Below are positions 10,579-18,349 of a DNA stretch of 64,000 bases, one piece after another. Source of the stretch: Serratia marcescens (lineage in GTDB: Bacteria > Pseudomonadota > Gammaproteobacteria > Enterobacterales > Enterobacteriaceae); the NCBI RefSeq assembly GCF_029846115.1, contig NZ_JARVZZ010000001.1, positions 2,914,001 to 2,978,000 on the forward strand, read 5' to 3'. Positions within the stretch are counted from its first letter, which is position 1; each line of letters starts with the position of its first letter. Under the pieces are notes generated by a model. It had not been told where the DNA came from. It saw nothing but the letters and a program-made list of their open reading frames with translations, and made no database searches. The position numbers and the translations under genes were made by a program.

Positions 10579-11460
10579 GTGAGTCTGGCGACCCTGTTCG
10601 TTCTGTGTCGCTTGGTGCACTTTGCGGCGGTGATGCTGATGTTCGGCATCAGTCTGTTCACCGCCTTACTGTCACCGCAGCGCCTCTCCCCGAACCTCTC
10701 CCGCGATGTGCGCCCGCTGCTGCTTGCCGGCACCTGGATTGCCGGGCTTTCCGCCGTGGCGCTGCTGGCCATTCAGGCCGGGCAGATGGGCGACGGTTGG
10801 GAAGACGCCTGGCGGCTGGAGGTCTGGTGGGCGGTGCTTGGCACCACCTTCGGCGAAGTATGGCGCTGGCATCTGGGCCTGTCGCTGCTGGCGATTCTGA
10901 GCCTGCTGCTGCCGGAACGGCCGCGCGCGCAGGCGTTGGCGCTGTGTTCGGCGCTGCTGCTAGTCAGCCTGGCGTTCATCGGCCACGCGGCGATGCACGA
11001 AGGCACGCTGGGCGCGCTGCACCGCGCCAACCATGCGATACACCTGCTGGCCGCCGGTTACTGGTTCGGCTGCCTGGCGCCGCTGCTGGTTTGCCTGCGC
11101 TACCTGCAGCCGCCGCAGTGGCGTAGCGACGCCATCACCACGCTGATCCGTTTCTCGCGCTGGGGGCACCTGGCGGTGGCGGCGGTGATCGTCACCGGCA
11201 TCGTCAACAGCCTGATCATTCTCGGCGGTTGGCCGCTCAACCTCAGTTCGCCTTATCAACGCCTGCTGCTGATCAAAGCCGCGCTGGTGGCGCTGATGGT
11301 GATGGTGGCGCTGGCCAATCGCTACGCCATCGTGCCGGCGATGAGCCGCGTGCCGGCGCTGGCGCAGCGCGGCGTGGTGCTGGCCTGCTGGCTCGAAGTC
11401 GGGTTGGGGATGGCAGTGCTGCTGCTGGTCAGTTTATTTGCAACCTATGCGCCGGTATGA
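10579..11460 (+). CDS. copD: CopD-family inner-membrane protein YebZ
   Basis: Inner-membrane copper homeostasis protein (E. coli YebZ, 290 residues; here 293). The sequence is almost entirely hydrophobic with about eight membrane helices and conserved histidines in membrane segments (LVHFAAVMLMFG, FIGHAAMH, NHAIHLLAAGYWFG). The start is a GTG two bases after the copC stop. The copC-copD-yebY order matches E. coli yobA-yebZ-yebY. Direction of copper movement cannot be told from sequence. Confidence 0.93.
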   Translation: MSLATLFVLCRLVHFAAVMLMFGISLFTALLSPQRLSPNLSRDVRPLLLAGTWIAGLSAVALLAIQAGQMGDGWEDAWRLEVWWAVLGTTFGEVWRWHLGLSLLAILSLLLPERPRAQALALCSALLLVSLAFIGHAAMHEGTLGALHRANHAIHLLAAGYWFGCLAPLLVCLRYLQPPQWRSDAITTLIRFSRWGHLAVAAVIVTGIVNSLIILGGWPLNLSSPYQRLLLIKAALVALMVMVALANRYAIVPAMSRVPALAQRGVVLACWLEVGLGMAVLLLVSLFATYAPV

Positions 11461-11529
11461 CATTTCAGCTTGCCGCAACCGGGCAAGCTGCGGGAAAATC
11501 GACGCGAATAGCAACCTTAAGGCCAATAC

Positions 11530-11871
11530 ATGAAATCGGTATTACTCGGCATTACGCTGCTGGCAACCGCGACCGGCGCGCTGGCGGCAGACAAACTGGT
11601 GAACATCACCAAACTGGAGTACGGCAAACAGTGGGCGTTCACCAAGGAAGAAGTGACGCTGCAGTGCCGCAGCGGCGGCGCGCTGTTCGTGCTCAACAAC
11701 AGCACCCTGATGCAATACCCGCTCAACGACGCGGCGGAGCAACAGGTGAAGAAGGGCCATCAGCGTGCGCAGCCGCTGGAGGTGCTCCTGCTGGACGACC
11801 CTGCCGAACCGGGGAAAAAAATGAGCCTGGCGCCGTTCATTGAACGCGCCGAGAAGCTGTGCGCTGACTAA
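11530..11871 (+). CDS. yebY: YebY, DUF2511 periplasmic protein
   Basis: A 113-residue exported protein with a signal peptide ending at GALAA and two cysteines (LQCRSGG and the near-terminal KLCAD) that may form a disulfide. E. coli YebY is the same length and lies in the same place after yebZ; it belongs to a copper-linked operon, but its exact function is unknown. Confidence 0.93.
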   Translation: MKSVLLGITLLATATGALAADKLVNITKLEYGKQWAFTKEEVTLQCRSGGALFVLNNSTLMQYPLNDAAEQQVKKGHQRAQPLEVLLLDDPAEPGKKMSLAPFIERAEKLCAD

Positions 11872-11984
11872 CCGCTTGTTTGCCAACGCCTTGCCCAACG
11901 CGCGCGGATTGATGCGCATTTGCCGCATAGTTATTTCGTCACGAAACTATCACGCGGCCGCCGGGCGGCTGGCAAAACTGGCGT

Positions 11985-12004
11985 GGTAGGCTACTCTTAA
12001 AGTG
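11985..12004 (+). promoter_or_regulatory. Sigma-S type promoter of sdsR
   Basis: The sequence GGCTACTCTTAA (11989-12000) resembles the extended -10 of sigma-S promoters (GCTAtaCTTAA) and sits just before the first bases of the conserved SdsR RNA. In E. coli and Salmonella sdsR is strictly sigma-S dependent. Confidence 0.65.
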
Positions 12005-12109
12005 CACGGCTGAACAAGCCCTGCATTAAATGCCAACTTTTAGCGCACGGCTCTCTCCCAAGAGCCATTTCCCTAGACCGAATATAGGAATCGTATTCGG
12101 TCTTTTTTT
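12005..12109 (+). ncRNA. sdsR: Small regulatory RNA SdsR (RyeB)
   Basis: Hfq-dependent, stationary-phase small RNA of about 104 nt. The core matches E. coli SdsR nearly base for base: CTGCATTAA, then TGCCAACTTTTAGCGCACGG, CTCTCTCCCAAGAGCCATTT, and a terminator stem agaccgaata (12075-12084) with tattcggtct (12094-12103) followed by seven T. It lies downstream of yebY as in E. coli. SdsR represses several mRNAs in trans (mutS is one in E. coli), and an antisense partner RyeA/SraC overlaps it there. The 3' end coincides with the left end of a prophage remnant, but the RNA itself is intact. Confidence 0.93.
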
Positions 12110-12129
12110 GTGTGATTGATTTATAAGCC
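12086..12129. repeat. attL-like direct repeat at the 3' end of sdsR
   Basis: The terminator loop and tail of sdsR (aggaatcgtattcgg, then a T run) and the following TGATTGATTTATAAGCC (12113-12129) recur at 16547-16588. This copy lies 60 bp from the stop of the integrase remnant, as expected for an attachment site. Confidence 0.8.
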
Positions 12130-12188
12130 TTTTTTTTCTAAAAAATCGAAATTACTCGAAATTTACTCGAATTTTGATATTCGGTTTT

Positions 12189-12633
12189 TTACAGCATCAC
12201 GTACTCCTTCCCCCTCGTTTTGAGATATTTCAGCGTCATCATTTCGGTTGTATGCCCCAGCAGCTTTTGAGCAAATGCCTTGTCGTTCTGCTTTTCGTAC
12301 AGGCGGCCGGACAGGCTTCGGATCTCGTGGAACGTCGGCGGGCTTTCCTGAAACTCCAAACCTGATGCTTTCCGTGCGGCCACAAATTTTTTCGTTAACC
12401 TGTTGGGATGAATCAAGCCAGGCGTTTAGCGTGTATTCGTGGCTGCCCTTGATTTTCTCCAGGAGCAGAACGGGAGAGTCATTTTGCTCGATATAGTGGC
12501 TGGCCCCAATCGTCTGGGCGATAGCCTCGTGTCGCGAAATCTGACCGAGAGAGAGCTCCTTTTTGGTGACTGGATTGCGCCAGTAGAACGCGTTCCGGTT
12601 TCGGCGGAATGTCAGGTTTTTCGGTAAGCGCAT
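12189..12633 (-). pseudogene. Lambda-type tyrosine integrase with internal deletion
   Basis: The N-terminal frame (from ATG at 12633, MRLPKNLTFRRNRNAFYWRN) matches the lambda Int arm-binding and start of the core-binding domain down to LNAWLD. Near 12412 homology jumps to a different frame (12416-12189) that encodes the last ~70 residues: FHEIRSLSGRLYEKQ with the catalytic His and Arg, LLGHTTEMM with the second His, and the Tyr in TLKYLKTRG. About 200 codons of lambda Int, including the first catalytic Arg and the Lys, are missing, and the frames do not join. The enzyme cannot be active. Confidence 0.88.
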
Positions 12634-12699
12634 GTCATAACTCTCTCTTCGCCGTATCATTAATCACTTCGGTGAAACAACTGTAACCAGCGAGGTACA

Positions 12700-13211
12700 A
12701 TGTTCAATCTCGATACGTTAGGGCTCGCGGCCACTGTGGCAGCGAGCGGGATCACGCCCGATTATCAGGCAATACTCAATACGCTGACCGGTTATTTCCA
12801 GCAGATTTATGGTGACGACGTCTATCTGGCGTCTATCAGCAAAGATGGTCAGATGCTGGCGATCTATGCGCACGGGATCCATGACTCGAACAACATGACG
12901 ATCGCCGTCTATAACTCTTTGAGCCCCGCAACGGCGTAGGGACGCGGTTTGGCCTCCAACGTTAAAATTAACGGCATCTCAGTAACGCCAGCGTCCCGCT
13001 CCACTGCTGATGTGCGGCTCGTGGGGCAGGTCGGCTCACTGATCACCAACGGCACAGTGCGCGACAGCAACGGCATCATGTGAGTGTGGTCATCGGTATC
13101 GATGGTTCGGTGACCGTGACCGCGACATGCCAGATTGATGGCGCTGTTGTGGCACCTGCCGGCAGCACCGACACGCGGCTGGCAGTCGGTAACCAACCCA
13201 AAATATCCTGA
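12700..13211 (+). pseudogene. Baseplate J / Mu gp47-like gene fragment, frameshifted
   Basis: Three consecutive frames give pieces of one protein. 12700-12939 encodes MFNLDTLGLAATVAASGITP to YNSLSPATA, typical of the N-terminus of phage baseplate J-like proteins. A second frame from about 12952 to 13083 continues with ASNVKINGISVTPASR to TNGTVRDSNGIM. A third to 13211 continues VVIGIDGSVTVTATCQIDGA. At least two indels and loss of the C-terminal part make it non-functional. It shows that the original phage had a contractile-type baseplate. Confidence 0.8.
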
Positions 13212-13221
13212 TCTAATGAGG

Positions 13222-13431
13222 TAATGGGCAGATTAACGCCTATACGGGAATTGTTAATTTTCCAACCCCATATCCAACTACGCCATTCATCGTTATACCT
13301 GCAAAATCGCCGACAATAATCGTTATATCAATGCTGTTAACTACACAAAAACAAGGTTTGAGTTTTATGGTTTTATCCCGACAGACGATGAAAATATCGA
13401 CAGTTACTCTTGTGTTCCGATAGGTTGGTAA
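13222..13431 (+). pseudogene. 3' end of a phage tail-fibre gene, frameshifted
   Basis: A frame with NGQINAYTGIVNFPTPYPTT continues to about 13310, then a one-base shift leads into NRYINAVNYTKTRFEFYGF and a terminal CVPIGW before TAA at 13431. A C-terminus ending in G-W and made of short beta-like segments is common in phage tail fibres. There is no start codon, so this is the truncated end of a gene whose front was deleted with the tail genes. Confidence 0.6.
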
Positions 13432-13479
13432 TCTGCTGGCAGGTGGCTTATCATTGCGTCAATAACCAAAGGAACTGAC

Positions 13480-14538
13480 ATGTCTCAGCGCAATGATATT
13501 ATTGACTTTTTTAGAGGTGTAGCGGTTATGCTCGTTACTGCCTTTCACCTTTTCTTATGGTCCGGTTCTTTAGGTCGACCGCTACCATTCGGCTTCGATG
13601 TAATGGGGCTCTTTGGTAACGGGTGGATCGGCGTTGGAATGTTTTTTGTAATTTCAGGCTATTGTATGACTGGCTCAAGTGGAAAAGCATTTTCAAGTGG
13701 CTTTTCAGCAAAGAAGTATGGCATCTATTTTTTAAAAAGATACTTACGGATAGCTATTCCGTTTTACATATCAATCGCGGTTTGGTTTGTTCTAATTCGA
13801 GGTTTTGGCATTGCAATAAAACCTACAGGATTCTTTGATGTAATATCCCATGTTTTATTTATTCACAATTTTTCAGAAAAGACATTCTTCTCAATTAGTG
13901 GGGTTTATTGGTCGCTCGCTGTTGAGATGCAGTTTTATTTAATTCTCCCAGCCCTGGTTGTTTTGTTTACTACTGCTTTGAGAAGGGTTATTTTGCTGGT
14001 CAGTGTGTTTGCAATTAGCATTTTGATTAATCTTTACAGTGAGAATCAATTGTTAACATGGGGTATTCCATCTTACCTTTCACTTTTCGTTTTGGGGTGG
14101 CTTTGTGCTATGTATCAAAACGAAATAGGTTCATTTATAAGAAAGATGAACGCTCAATGGATATTAGTTGCATTATTTATATTGCTTCTTTTCTACAAAG
14201 GACATGGCTTTAACAACAAGGTTAAGCTGTATGAGGTGTTGATTTCATCGTTTTTTGCATTGTTAATGGTGTCACTTATTAATCGGTTCTCAGAAAGAAG
14301 TGTGCCTAACGTTGTGCGCAGTGTAGCATTTGTAGGGAAATGCTCGTTTTCTATTTATTTGTATAACTATATTTTCTGGGCACTGGACAGAACCGACTTA
14401 ACCCCGGCTAAATTATTTATGGCTTTTGCTTTCGTGATAGGATTTGGCATCTTAATGTATCTAGCCGTTGAAAGGCAATCAGAGAAATTAAGGAAAAAAA
14501 CCATAAGAAAAGCAGAGGCTAAATTTGCAGTGCAATAA
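13480..14538 (+). CDS. Membrane acyltransferase 3 family (OafA/O-acetylase type)
   Basis: A 352-residue integral inner-membrane protein with about ten helices. The N-terminus RNDIIDFFRGVAVMLVTAFH contains the family RG motif and conserved His, followed by GMFFVISGYCMTGSS. Such enzymes O-acylate surface polysaccharides, peptidoglycan or lipids; in phages they commonly alter O-antigen. The gene is intact and AT-rich, unlike the chromosome, and sits among phage tail remnants, so I read it as a lysogenic-conversion gene. The substrate is unknown. It has its own terminator. Confidence 0.85.
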   Translation: MSQRNDIIDFFRGVAVMLVTAFHLFLWSGSLGRPLPFGFDVMGLFGNGWIGVGMFFVISGYCMTGSSGKAFSSGFSAKKYGIYFLKRYLRIAIPFYISIAVWFVLIRGFGIAIKPTGFFDVISHVLFIHNFSEKTFFSISGVYWSLAVEMQFYLILPALVVLFTTALRRVILLVSVFAISILINLYSENQLLTWGIPSYLSLFVLGWLCAMYQNEIGSFIRKMNAQWILVALFILLLFYKGHGFNNKVKLYEVLISSFFALLMVSLINRFSERSVPNVVRSVAFVGKCSFSIYLYNYIFWALDRTDLTPAKLFMAFAFVIGFGILMYLAVERQSEKLRKKTIRKAEAKFAVQ

Positions 14539-14554
14539 GTAAGGAGTTCAATGT

Positions 14555-14582
14555 AAGCCCTGGGCAATCCGGGGCTTTTTTA
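14555..14582 (+). terminator. Rho-independent terminator of the acyltransferase
   Basis: A stem aagccc / gggctt (14555-14560 with 14572-14577) around a short loop is followed by a T run. Confidence 0.7.
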
Positions 14583-14639
14583 TCCGCGCCCCAATTAAAA
14601 AAACCATTTCATGATCTGAATCATTTCGGAGAATTTTCT

Positions 14640-14921
14640 ATGTCATCTGAAGGATTACCCGTTGATGGTGTCTTTGGCACAAACATTGTGCTGGGAGCCC
14701 GCAGCACGCAACAAGCAACAGACGAAACAAAGAGCAGCTTGTCTGCAGATAGCGTAACTCAGTCCGCTGATGCCGCGTTTAAGTTTAGCCGTGAGGTGAA
14801 AGCAGCAGCAGTGGCAGTATCTGACGATGCAGACCGCGCTGAGGCTGCCACAGAAAATGCTCAGAACATCACGGAGACCAATACTTACATTGATCTCCTC
14901 TCTGATTTAGCACGGTACTGA
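14640..14921 (+). CDS. Phage tail-fibre/spike N-terminal fragment
   Basis: A 93-residue frame starting MSSEGLPVDGVFGTNIVLGA with an alanine/serine-rich helical stretch (AAAVAVSDDADRAEAATENA) as found in the stalk after the virion-binding part of tail fibres. It ends abruptly at 14921; a +1 frame continues open to 15135, so it is probably the front of a broken gene. A GGAG-like site precedes the ATG. I cannot say whether the fragment is still made. Confidence 0.45.
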   Translation: MSSEGLPVDGVFGTNIVLGARSTQQATDETKSSLSADSVTQSADAAFKFSREVKAAAVAVSDDADRAEAATENAQNITETNTYIDLLSDLARY

Positions 14922-15135
14922 TTTTGGGATAGGGTCAGGTAGCTGGATACTCTCATTAGGACTAGTGCAGCAATGGGGACGGTCAACTGTAACCACGGAT
15001 GCACGGAAAACCTTAGCATCACAGCACCAGGAAATAATTCTGCTAATGGAGTATTTGGGACGAGCGGACTTGGGATGGACAGGCTATGCTGATAATGATG
15101 ATGTGTTGCAATACCTCGATAAATGTGACGTTTGA
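14911..15135 (+). pseudogene. Start-less 75-codon open frame, likely continuation after a frameshift
   Basis: This frame encodes GTDFGIGSGSWILSLG through to GWTGYADNDDVLQYLDKC and has no ATG and no good ribosome site. It overlaps the end of the previous frame by 11 bases, so one indel would join the two. The composition is protein-like, but I do not recognise a family. Confidence 0.35.
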
Positions 15136-15212
15136 GGTATTTTAAAGTTGACATTTGGTTATCGAGCATTAAATTATTGGCTCTCAACTTCAAGTTAAAA
15201 GGATGTCTAACA

Positions 15213-16445
15213 ATGACAAAAGGATATGTGTCTTTTTTATCAATTATTCCATTTGTAGTGGCTAATTATGCATATGCATTTTCTACGGCAAATATTGGCG
15301 AAATTATTAATAAAGAAATAATTGCCGCCAATGGTAAGCAAATTACTATCAAAGCCAATGAGCCGGGTGAGATTAAATCTACAATAAAGCTTGGTGTTGG
15401 GCAAGCTATTGAGTTTTCGCCAGGAGTATGGACTTGCAGTGCGTCACCTTGCATTGTAATTGATAATGCATCCCAAGTTATTGGCTCTGGAATCTATCGA
15501 ACTCAGTTAAAATTAGCTTCAGCTTCTTCCGGGCCTATTATTCAAAGTGCTGGCTATGAAAAACTATCAAGCCTGAGCGAAAAGAATGCATTGAAAATTG
15601 CATCGCCATTAGATGGTGATAGAAAAAGTCTTCCTGGTGTTAAATACATAAAAATAAAAGACATTACTATTGATGGTGGTGATGGAAAAAAAGCCAACGT
15701 TAATGGTGTTGAAATATACGGCTTGTGGTTCTGGCTTGAAGATGTATCAATCGAGCGGTTCTCTGGAGATGCGTTAGTTACTCAATTTATTCCAAGCGGT
15801 TCTGTTCATCCAGATGAAAATGACGCAATGGAGTCTTACTTTACACGAGTGAAATTAATTAGCAATAAAGGCAACGGATGGACGATGCGAGGACCGCATG
15901 ATTCGATCGTTTCTGGGATGATTGCTGCTAACAATGGAGGATGGGGGATTGATGTTCTGCACAAGGAGGGCTTTTATAGTGGAGGAGGTCTAATGCTTAC
16001 TAATACTCATCTGTATGCTAACGGTAATGGCATGAGGACTGAGTCAGGGGCGAATATTCTTGCTTATGGGATTGAAAGTGAGGCAAATAAAGGTGTGGGT
16101 TTGCTGCTGCGTTCTAATGATTCTATAGTGCAAGGAACATTTTATGCCAACAGAACGTATGGTGTTCAAATAGGTGATGATGAGTCTTATTCTGGTGTTA
16201 ATAACCTAAATCTTCAACTCCATAACAATAAAATAGCACAACTCAAATGGGGGAATAACGCAGGCCATAATATGATTAATGCTGTTGTATTTCCTAATGA
16301 CTCTAGCCAGAGGTATTTCGAGGGGAGGCCTTCAAATACTGACTATGTGGCAACGTCTGGGCCCAACGCTGTTCAGCAGTTCCCCGGCGGAGTTTCGATG
16401 GATAGCGATCGGAACATGTATGGGATAAAAGAACCCATAAACTAA
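15213..16445 (+). CDS. Secreted right-handed beta-helix protein, prophage cargo
   Basis: A 410-residue protein. From ATG 15213 (AAAGGA upstream) residues 1-22 form a Sec signal peptide (SFLSIIPFVVANYAYA). The rest shows repeated short N/G-rich strands typical of pectate-lyase-like parallel beta-helices: IDNASQVIGSGIYRTQL, IKDITIDGGDG, NGVEIYGLWFWLEDVSIE, MIAANNGGWGIDV, NTHLYANGNGMRT. Phage tailspikes share this fold but are not exported by Sec, so a periplasmic or surface role, perhaps polysaccharide binding or cleavage, is inferred. AT-rich, intact. The frame extends 27 codons upstream, which would bury the signal peptide. Confidence 0.75.
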   Translation: MTKGYVSFLSIIPFVVANYAYAFSTANIGEIINKEIIAANGKQITIKANEPGEIKSTIKLGVGQAIEFSPGVWTCSASPCIVIDNASQVIGSGIYRTQLKLASASSGPIIQSAGYEKLSSLSEKNALKIASPLDGDRKSLPGVKYIKIKDITIDGGDGKKANVNGVEIYGLWFWLEDVSIERFSGDALVTQFIPSGSVHPDENDAMESYFTRVKLISNKGNGWTMRGPHDSIVSGMIAANNGGWGIDVLHKEGFYSGGGLMLTNTHLYANGNGMRTESGANILAYGIESEANKGVGLLLRSNDSIVQGTFYANRTYGVQIGDDESYSGVNNLNLQLHNNKIAQLKWGNNAGHNMINAVVFPNDSSQRYFEGRPSNTDYVATSGPNAVQQFPGGVSMDSDRNMYGIKEPIN

Positions 16446-16482
16446 CTTTTTCCCCTCTTAGTCTACTATTGATTTAATCACT

Positions 16483-16518
16483 CACCCCGGAAAATCCGGG
16501 GTTTCTTTTATTTTTTTA
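16483..16518 (+). terminator. Rho-independent terminator of the beta-helix gene
   Basis: A ccccgg / ccgggg stem (16485-16490 with 16496-16501) is followed by tttcttttattttttt. It separates the last cargo gene from attR. Confidence 0.8.
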
Positions 16519-16546
16519 TAGAGACGCTTTCATTGTTTTTGCATAA

Positions 16547-16588
16547 AGGATTCGTATTCTGCCTTTTTATCTGATTGATTTATAAGCC
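16547..16588. repeat. attR-like direct repeat
   Basis: An imperfect second copy of the sdsR 3' end: aggattcgtattctgcc with a shorter T run, then TGATTGATTTATAAGCC (16572-16588) identical over 17 bases to 12113-12129. The palindromic terminator stem is not rebuilt here, so no second sdsR copy is present. Confidence 0.78.
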
Positions 16589-16772
16589 CCCCTAGGTCAT
16601 CTGCAACTATCCTCAGTCTTCTTTTCGAGCTGCCATATCCCAACCCGATCTCCATCCTTATTCCCCACCCGCACATATCGCTAATTTAGCCGCACCAAAA
16701 GTCATTACGTCATTTATGGCGCTGATAAGCTCCGGTCATTGCTCCCATCACCGGTTAAACGAGAGTGGCATT
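16589..16772. other. Non-coding stretch after attR
   Basis: About 180 bp between attR and the next small frames. I see no gene, no strong hairpin and no recognisable regulatory site. Confidence 0.4.
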
Positions 16773-16816
16773 ATGGGGAATATCAAGGCATTAGACGTTG
16801 TAAAAGGAAAACCGCT

Positions 16817-17224
16817 TTGAACGATCGGTTGAGCCAATTGAAGAGGGCGTTGCCCGGCTCTCTCGAGGCGTGGCGTGAGGGGGCTTTACCCTCTGATTGG
16901 GGGCAAGTGGCTAATCCTGAGGTGGTTGCCGTCCTGTTGGCGGAGTGGGAGGCGCTAAGCGAATTGGCGTCTCTGTTCGAGACCGCCACTGAAACCCCAA
17001 CCGATCCCGCCGCGTTTTGGCAGGCGCGTGCCGAGCTGATGGCGCAGCGCAATCGTGAACTCCGTGCCCAACTGGCGACGCCAATCCGTTTGCCCGGCGC
17101 GCGGGTGGCCTTTTTTGGCTATGTGAAAACCGTGGTGATGGACGCCAGGCAGGTGAAGGCGGCGATTCGTGATGCCGGTTTTCTCATCGATGCTGATGAT
17201 AAAAACGACAGCGTACCGTCATGA
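16817..17224 (+). CDS. Hypothetical helical protein, possible TTG start coupled to a 15-codon leader
   Basis: The frame LNDRLSQLKRALPGS to LIDADDKNDSVPS is rich in helix formers and charged residues and has no membrane segment or known motif that I recognise. No ATG start exists. A 15-codon ORF (16773-16820, ATG after a GAGAG site) ends in TGA overlapping a TTG at 16817, which would allow coupled translation. Alternatively a single base was lost and the two form one protein of about 150 residues. It lies just outside attR. Confidence 0.45.
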   Translation: MNDRLSQLKRALPGSLEAWREGALPSDWGQVANPEVVAVLLAEWEALSELASLFETATETPTDPAAFWQARAELMAQRNRELRAQLATPIRLPGARVAFFGYVKTVVMDARQVKAAIRDAGFLIDADDKNDSVPS

Positions 17225-17359
17225 CCCCTGTCCTGTAACGTATGAGTTTGGAGAATAAGTGCGAGCGAATAATGTCGCTCCTGTGATACGGAGCAAGGTT
17301 CAATTCATCCGGTCAATTTGTTAGGATTGCTTGACCTACATGACTATTGGTGCAGTACA

Positions 17360-17710
17360 TTGAAAATTAAAGCGTTGTTATTTGTTGCGTTGGCCGCGCT
17401 GGCCGGCTGCAGCCAGGAGGGAACCTCGATGAATCAGCCCGCAAACGAGAAAGGCGGCCAAACGGAAGTGTTGCTGGTGAACAGCGCGCTGGTGGACTGC
17501 GTGGGCGTCGGCCCGATGAAATGCATGCAGGTGCGCCGCTCCGCGCAGCAGCCGTGGGAGTTGTTCTATACCGGCATCGAGGGCTTCACTTTCGAACCCG
17601 GCTATCAGTATCGGCTGAAAGTGCGCGTCACTCCGGTGGAGAACGTACCGGCCGATGCCTCATCGCTGCGTTATACGCTGATTGAGCAGTTGGAAAAGAA
17701 CAAGGCGTAA
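17360..17710 (+). CDS. Putative DUF4377 lipoprotein
   Basis: An exported lipoprotein of 116 residues if translation begins at TTG 17360 (KIKALLFVALAALAGCSQEG, lipobox LAGC). The mature part has a Cys pair in DCVGVGPMKCMQVR and the FEPGYQYRLKVRVTPV segment typical of DUF4377 domains. No ATG gives a good signal peptide, and the ribosome site is weak, so the start is uncertain. Function unknown. Confidence 0.75.
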   Translation: MKIKALLFVALAALAGCSQEGTSMNQPANEKGGQTEVLLVNSALVDCVGVGPMKCMQVRRSAQQPWELFYTGIEGFTFEPGYQYRLKVRVTPVENVPADASSLRYTLIEQLEKNKA

Positions 17711-17760
17711 TGGATCTCCCTCGTCACCACCAACTGGCGTTTCATTCGGTGGTGACGTCT

Positions 17761-18063
17761 TCAGGAAAGTTTGTCTTTTTTCTTTCTTCTGGAGGATTCG
17801 AAAGTGGCGAAGGCATGTGCAAGAGCAAACCCCAACGCACAGTAGCGTAGAGGCCAATTTTCTTTGGCCAATGTTTCAGAGTCAGCAATAAACATCGCGT
17901 TGCCGTTGGCAAAAAGGGTAAATTGCCAGCAAAGGATTAAAAAGCATATCGTAACCAGAACGACATAACCCTTGGAACCCAGAGACGGTCTGAAGCCGTA
18001 TTTCACGGCCAGACAGGCCGCGGCAGCAAGAGTAGAAAGAATATAATATAAAGTCGGTTCCAT
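17761..18063 (-). CDS. Small inner-membrane protein of unknown function
   Basis: A 100-residue product starting MEPTLYYILSTLAAA with three predicted hydrophobic segments (about 5-20, 30-50 and 72-88) and a basic SSRRKKKDKLS tail facing the cytoplasm. The ATG at 18063 has an AGGA site. The frame extends 19 codons upstream, without support. Convergent with the DUF4377 gene. I do not recognise the family. Confidence 0.6.
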   Translation of the reverse strand: MEPTLYYILSTLAAAACLAVKYGFRPSLGSKGYVVLVTICFLILCWQFTLFANGNAMFIADSETLAKENWPLRYCALGFALAHAFATFESSRRKKKDKLS

Positions 18064-18349
18064 TACTGTTCCTGGTGATTTTATCTTCCCTGGATTTCGA
18101 CCGAAAAACAGCCACACCATAGCGCAACGCCAGAAGCATGATCAACTTTTGCTGATTTGAAGAGGGAAGGCTTGAACGCGCTGAGGGTGCGAAGCGTGGC
18201 GCGTGGAAGCATCACGATGCGGAGTTGGGCAACCCTGATCCCTCGACTAAACTGGTCTGTTCACTGCGCTTGTTTTCGCACTTTCTTAAGTATATCGAGA
18301 AAATCAGGTATATTGTCCTTCGGTTTTTAGCTACCAAGAAAAAATTACT
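18064..18349. promoter_or_regulatory. Intergenic region upstream of fabV
   Basis: About 285 bp between two divergent genes, without a plausible ORF. An AT-rich patch at 18290-18345 (aaatcaggtatattg, with a TATATT -10 candidate) presumably holds the fabV promoter. No other structure was seen. Confidence 0.4.

Larger units (their letters stand above)
12086..16588. mobile_element. Decayed prophage inserted in sdsR
   Basis: About 4.5 kb bounded by an imperfect direct repeat. Contents in order: integrase pseudogene (minus strand, reading toward attL), baseplate J fragment, tail-fibre end fragment, acyltransferase, tail-fibre-like fragments, secreted beta-helix protein, attR. The part 13.4-16.4 kb is clearly richer in A and T than the flanks. 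The sdsR/ryeB 3' end is an established insertion hot spot for phages in Salmonella. No replication, regulation, head or lysis genes remain, so the element is not self-mobile. Confidence 0.85.

Noticed and set aside
16547..16588. A second copy of the sdsR gene at attR
   Set aside because: Only the terminator tail is repeated; the stem is not restored and the body of the RNA is absent.
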